Source: Anaerolineales bacterium UBA6663 | Lineage (GTDB): Bacteria; Chloroflexota; Anaerolineae; Anaerolineales; UBA6663 | NCBI GenBank assembly: GCA_002455335.1 | Contig: DKKP01000043.1 | Span: forward strand, 1 to 9,423 | Length of the DNA: 9,423 bases | Direction: 5' to 3' | Shown: positions 7,118-9,423 of the stretch, one piece after another | How positions within the stretch are numbered: position 1 is the stretch's first letter | How the letters are laid out: each line of letters opens with the position of its first letter | Program-made: the position numbers and the translations under genes | Notes under the pieces: generated by a model | Seen by the model: only the letters and a program-made list of their open reading frames with translations | Database searches by the model: none | What the model was told of the DNA's origin: nothing

Positions 7118-7122
7118 TCGAC

Positions 7123-7614
7123 ATGAGCTTCTGGGACACCTTACGGATCGGGGCCAGCGCGCTCAATGCGCAAAGGCTGCGGATGGACATCATCTCGAAT
7201 AACGTGGCAAACGCCGAAACCACGCGCACCGAAGAGGGTGGGCCGTATCAACGGCAAGACGTGGTCTTCAGCACGCGCGATAACACCGAAAACGGCTTTC
7301 TGCCGGAGTTGGTGCGCGCGGCGCATGCCCGCCACGGCGAGAGCCAGGGTGTGGCCGTGGCCGGCGTCGACCGACAACTCGAAGGCGTGCGGGTAGCCGG
7401 CGTCGTGACCGACACGACCACAGAGGGCCCGCGGGTGTACGACCCGACTCATCCGGATGCCGACGCCGAAGGTTTCGTGCAGTACCCGAACGTCAACATC
7501 GTGACCGAAATGACGAACCTGCTTTCGGCCACGCGCTCGTATGAAGCCGCGATGCAGGTCGTCGAAGCCGCCAAGCGCATGGCGCTGCGGGCGCTCGAGA
7601 TCGGAAGAGGCTGA
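7123..7614 (+). CDS. flgC: FlgC, flagellar proximal rod protein
   Basis: FlgC is one of the proximal rod subunits exported by the flagellar type III system to build the axle above the MS ring. The 163-residue product has the N-terminal rod/hook signature (residues about 1-40, with IGASALNAQRLRMDIISNNVANAETT) and the C-terminal FlgC block YPNVNIVTEMTNLLSATRSYEA (from Tyr121) followed by KRMALRALEIGRG. Both ends form the coiled coil of the axial structure. Length is at the upper end of the family because of a middle region rich in Val and Gly. It has no cysteine, as usual for axial proteins. fliE follows after two bases. flgB, which normally precedes flgC, is not present in the window. Confidence 0.97.
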   Translation: MSFWDTLRIGASALNAQRLRMDIISNNVANAETTRTEEGGPYQRQDVVFSTRDNTENGFLPELVRAAHARHGESQGVAVAGVDRQLEGVRVAGVVTDTTTEGPRVYDPTHPDADAEGFVQYPNVNIVTEMTNLLSATRSYEAAMQVVEAAKRMALRALEIGRG

Positions 7615-7616
7615 TC

Positions 7617-7916
7617 ATGTCGATTTCACCCATCTCAACCAACCCGCTGCCGCTGACGCCGTCGGGCGGCCACACGACAGGCCCGCAAAGCGCGGTCGAT
7701 CAACTTGGAAAGACGTTCAGCCAGGCGCTCGACTCGCTCAACACGCAGCAGCTCTCGAGCGACCAGCTCATCCAGCAGCTCGCGGCGGGCGAGAACGTCG
7801 ACGTTCACAACGTCATGATCGCGGCCGAGCAGACAGACGTCGCCTTCCGAATCGCGATCGCCATGCGCGATCAGCTCGTGACGGCGTATCAAGAAATGAT
7901 GCGGATGCAAATCTAG
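7617..7916 (+). CDS. fliE: FliE, flagellar MS-ring/rod junction protein
   Basis: FliE joins the MS ring (FliF) to the proximal rod and is an early export substrate. The 99-residue protein has the family layout. Its N-terminus is polar and variable (residues 1-25), and a middle segment, AVDQLGKTFSQALDSLN, precedes the conserved C-terminal block, VHNVMIAAEQTDVAFRIAIAMRDQLVTAYQEMMRMQI. A good ribosome site (GGAAGAGG, 7603-7610, spacer six) lies within the end of flgC, and only two bases separate the two genes, so they are very likely co-transcribed and coupled. No cysteine is present. The stop codon is followed after one base by the heptad hairpin that leads into fliF. Confidence 0.97.
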   Translation: MSISPISTNPLPLTPSGGHTTGPQSAVDQLGKTFSQALDSLNTQQLSSDQLIQQLAAGENVDVHNVMIAAEQTDVAFRIAIAMRDQLVTAYQEMMRMQI

Positions 7917-7917
7917 T

Positions 7918-8005
7918 CATTTGCGATTGGCGATTTGCGATTGGCGCTTGAATGCCGCCAGGAGCGGATCGACGATCACAAATCACCAATCGCCAACCAC
8001 AAATG
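7918..8005. repeat. Heptad-repeat hairpin between fliE and fliF that includes the fliF ATG
   Basis: The left arm is CATTT (7918-7922) plus units GCGATTG, GCGATTT, GCGATTG, GCGCTTG (7923-7950). The right arm has CGATCAC, AAATCAC, CAATCGC, CAACCAC (7973-8000) and AAATG (8001-8005). The outer 29 positions pair with about six mismatches. The ends CATTT and AAATG are identical to those of the element at 7027-7109, and the units are of the same GCGATTN/AAATCRC type. It begins one base after the fliE stop. Its last three bases are the fliF start codon. Confidence 0.88.
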
Positions 8006-9423
8006 CTTATCCAGCTTCGTGACCAATCACTCAAGTTCTGGGCCGCGCAAGGGCGGACGCAGCGAATCTCGCTGATCGCGCTTGTCGTGGCGGCAGCCGC
8101 CGCGATCGTGGCGTTTATGGTCTGGGCCGCAACGCCGCAGTACGTTACGGCGTTCAGCGGCCTGAGCGAGGCCGACGCCGGAGCGATCGTCGAGCAGCTC
8201 CAGGCCGACGGGACGACCTACCAGCTGGGCGAGGACGGCCAGGTCCTTGTGCCTGCGGCCGAGGTCTACGAAGTGCGTCTACGGATGGCCACACTCGGCA
8301 TGCCCGAGGACGGCGCGCCGGGCTATGAACTCTTCAGCAGCAACACGCTCGGCATGACCGACTTCCTGCAGCGTGTGAACTACCAGCGCGCCATCGAGGG
8401 CGAGCTCGAACGCACGATCAAGACGCTCGATCCGATCAAGGGCGTCCGGGTACACCTCGTCCAGCCCGAGCGGACGCTGCTCGCCGGCGATCAACAGCCG
8501 ACCACGGCCTCGATCACGGTCGATCTGCGCCCCGGCCAAAGCCTGGCCACCGGTCAGGTGCGCGCGATCACGCATCTGGTCGCCTCGGCTGTCGAGGGGT
8601 TGCAGCCCGAACACGTCGTCGTGGTCGATGCCACAGGCACGCTGTTGACCGCCGATGGCGCAACAAACGGGGCTGACGCGAGCGACATCAGCGACGCACG
8701 CCGGTACGCCGAGGCACAATACGCAAGCCAGGTGCAGGGCAAAGTCCAGCAATTGCTCAACCAAACGCTTGGCCCGAACAAATCGGTCGTGCAGGCCACG
8801 GTCGAGCTCGACTGGACCGAGCGCCAGATCCTGGATCAGGCTATCGACCCCGAGACCACGTCGCTCCGCAGCCAACAGGTGTTGACCGAGACATATAGCG
8901 GCGACGGCACTGTGCTTGGCGGCATCCCCGGCGCGCTGACCAACCTGCCCCCGGCGGCCGTTACCGACACGATCACCGACACGACAGGCGCCCTGTATCA
9001 GCGCTATGAGATCACGGACAACTGGGAGATGTCGAGCACGGCCACGACGGCCACGATCCCGGCCGGCCAGATCGCGCGGATCTCGCTCTCGGTGCTGGTC
9101 GATAGCGTCACCGACACGACCCAGCTCGAGACGCTGCGCAACGCGATCTCGGCCGCGGCCGGCATCAGCACCACCCGTGGCGACACGATCGCGGTCGAGA
9201 CGCTGCCCTTTGACCGCACCTATTTCGAAGCGCAGACCGCCGACCTCGAGTCGGCCGCGAACATGGATCTTTACCTGCAGATCGGCGTGGCGGTCGGCGG
9301 CGTGCTGCTCCTGGTCGGCTTGCTCTGGTATATCAGCCGGCTCATGGCCAACGTCCGGCTGGCCTCGGCCGAGGCCTGGGCCGTGATGCAGCCCGCGCAG
9401 ACCGCGCTGGCGGCCGCGGCGGG
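8003..9423 (+). CDS. fliF: FliF, flagellar MS-ring protein (C-terminus cut by window edge)
   Basis: FliF forms the membrane-embedded MS ring that houses the export gate and binds the switch protein FliG. The window holds 473 codons with no stop. A first membrane helix spans about 22-43 (ISLIALVVAAAAAIVAFMVW). The ring-building region follows with FSGLSEADAGAIVEQL, GMTDFLQRVNYQRAIEGELERTI, VRVHLVQPE and LVASAVEGLQPEHVVVVD. An RBM3-type segment follows (VQQLLNQTLGPNKSVVQATVELDW). A second helix spans about 423-444 (LYLQIGVAVGGVLLLVGLLWYI). The FliG-binding tail lies beyond the window. The start at ATG 8003 fits the family, but no Shine-Dalgarno is present because a heptad hairpin occupies the leader. 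An in-frame ATG at 7952, in the hairpin loop, would add 17 residues and also lacks a ribosome site. Confidence 0.96.
   Translation, partial: MLIQLRDQSLKFWAAQGRTQRISLIALVVAAAAAIVAFMVWAATPQYVTAFSGLSEADAGAIVEQLQADGTTYQLGEDGQVLVPAAEVYEVRLRMATLGMPEDGAPGYELFSSNTLGMTDFLQRVNYQRAIEGELERTIKTLDPIKGVRVHLVQPERTLLAGDQQPTTASITVDLRPGQSLATGQVRAITHLVASAVEGLQPEHVVVVDATGTLLTADGATNGADASDISDARRYAEAQYASQVQGKVQQLLNQTLGPNKSVVQATVELDWTERQILDQAIDPETTSLRSQQVLTETYSGDGTVLGGIPGALTNLPPAAVTDTITDTTGALYQRYEITDNWEMSSTATTATIPAGQIARISLSVLVDSVTDTTQLETLRNAISAAAGISTTRGDTIAVETLPFDRTYFEAQTADLESAANMDLYLQIGVAVGGVLLLVGLLWYISRLMANVRLASAEAWAVMQPAQTALAAAA

Noticed and set aside
7027..8005. CRISPR array
   Set aside because: The repeats are 7 bp with no spacers and are arranged as inverted arms; no cas genes are present.

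Overview
The window is GC-rich bacterial DNA carrying two functional blocks that point away from each other. The left block (1-4870, minus strand) is a [NiFe]-hydrogenase maturation operon in transcription order hypA-hypB-hypF-hypC-hypD, with hypD running off the left edge. The right block (from about 4989, plus strand) is a flagellar cluster: fliS, a 56-codon orphan ORF, a glycosidase-like gene, flgC, fliE and fliF, with fliF running off the right edge. The organism is therefore probably a motile, hydrogenase-bearing bacterium. The phylum cannot be fixed from the sequence; a GC-rich lineage such as Chloroflexota or Planctomycetota is only a guess.

Hyp block: the five proteins cover nickel delivery (HypA, HypB) and synthesis and assembly of the Fe(CN)2CO group (HypF, HypC, HypD). 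hypE and the hydrogenase structural genes are not in the window. hypA/hypB and hypC/hypD overlap and look translationally coupled. hypB/hypF and hypF/hypC are separated by short gaps. The first gap holds a terminator-like hairpin and the second holds a heptad-repeat hairpin.

Flagellar block: a good sigma-70-type promoter precedes fliS. flgC-fliE-fliF follow the classical rod / MS-ring order, but the usual flgB is not directly upstream. That place is taken by a 408-residue, cysteine-free protein with a Ser/Thr/Gly-rich N-terminus, no visible Sec signal, and a C-terminal domain with the hallmarks of a clan GH-A (beta/alpha)8 glycoside hydrolase. It may be a flagellum-exported glycosidase, possibly a non-canonical rod-associated wall enzyme.

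The most striking non-coding signal is a family of degenerate 7-bp tandem repeats. At three intergenic sites (hypF/hypC, glycosidase/flgC, fliE/fliF) three to four heptads are followed by an inverted set, forming long imperfect hairpins. A fourth, unpaired run of six heptads lies in frame inside hypF. Unit sequences differ between loci but the 7-bp period is kept. Two of the hairpins share the same ends (CATTT and AAATG), and one of these supplies the ATG of fliF.
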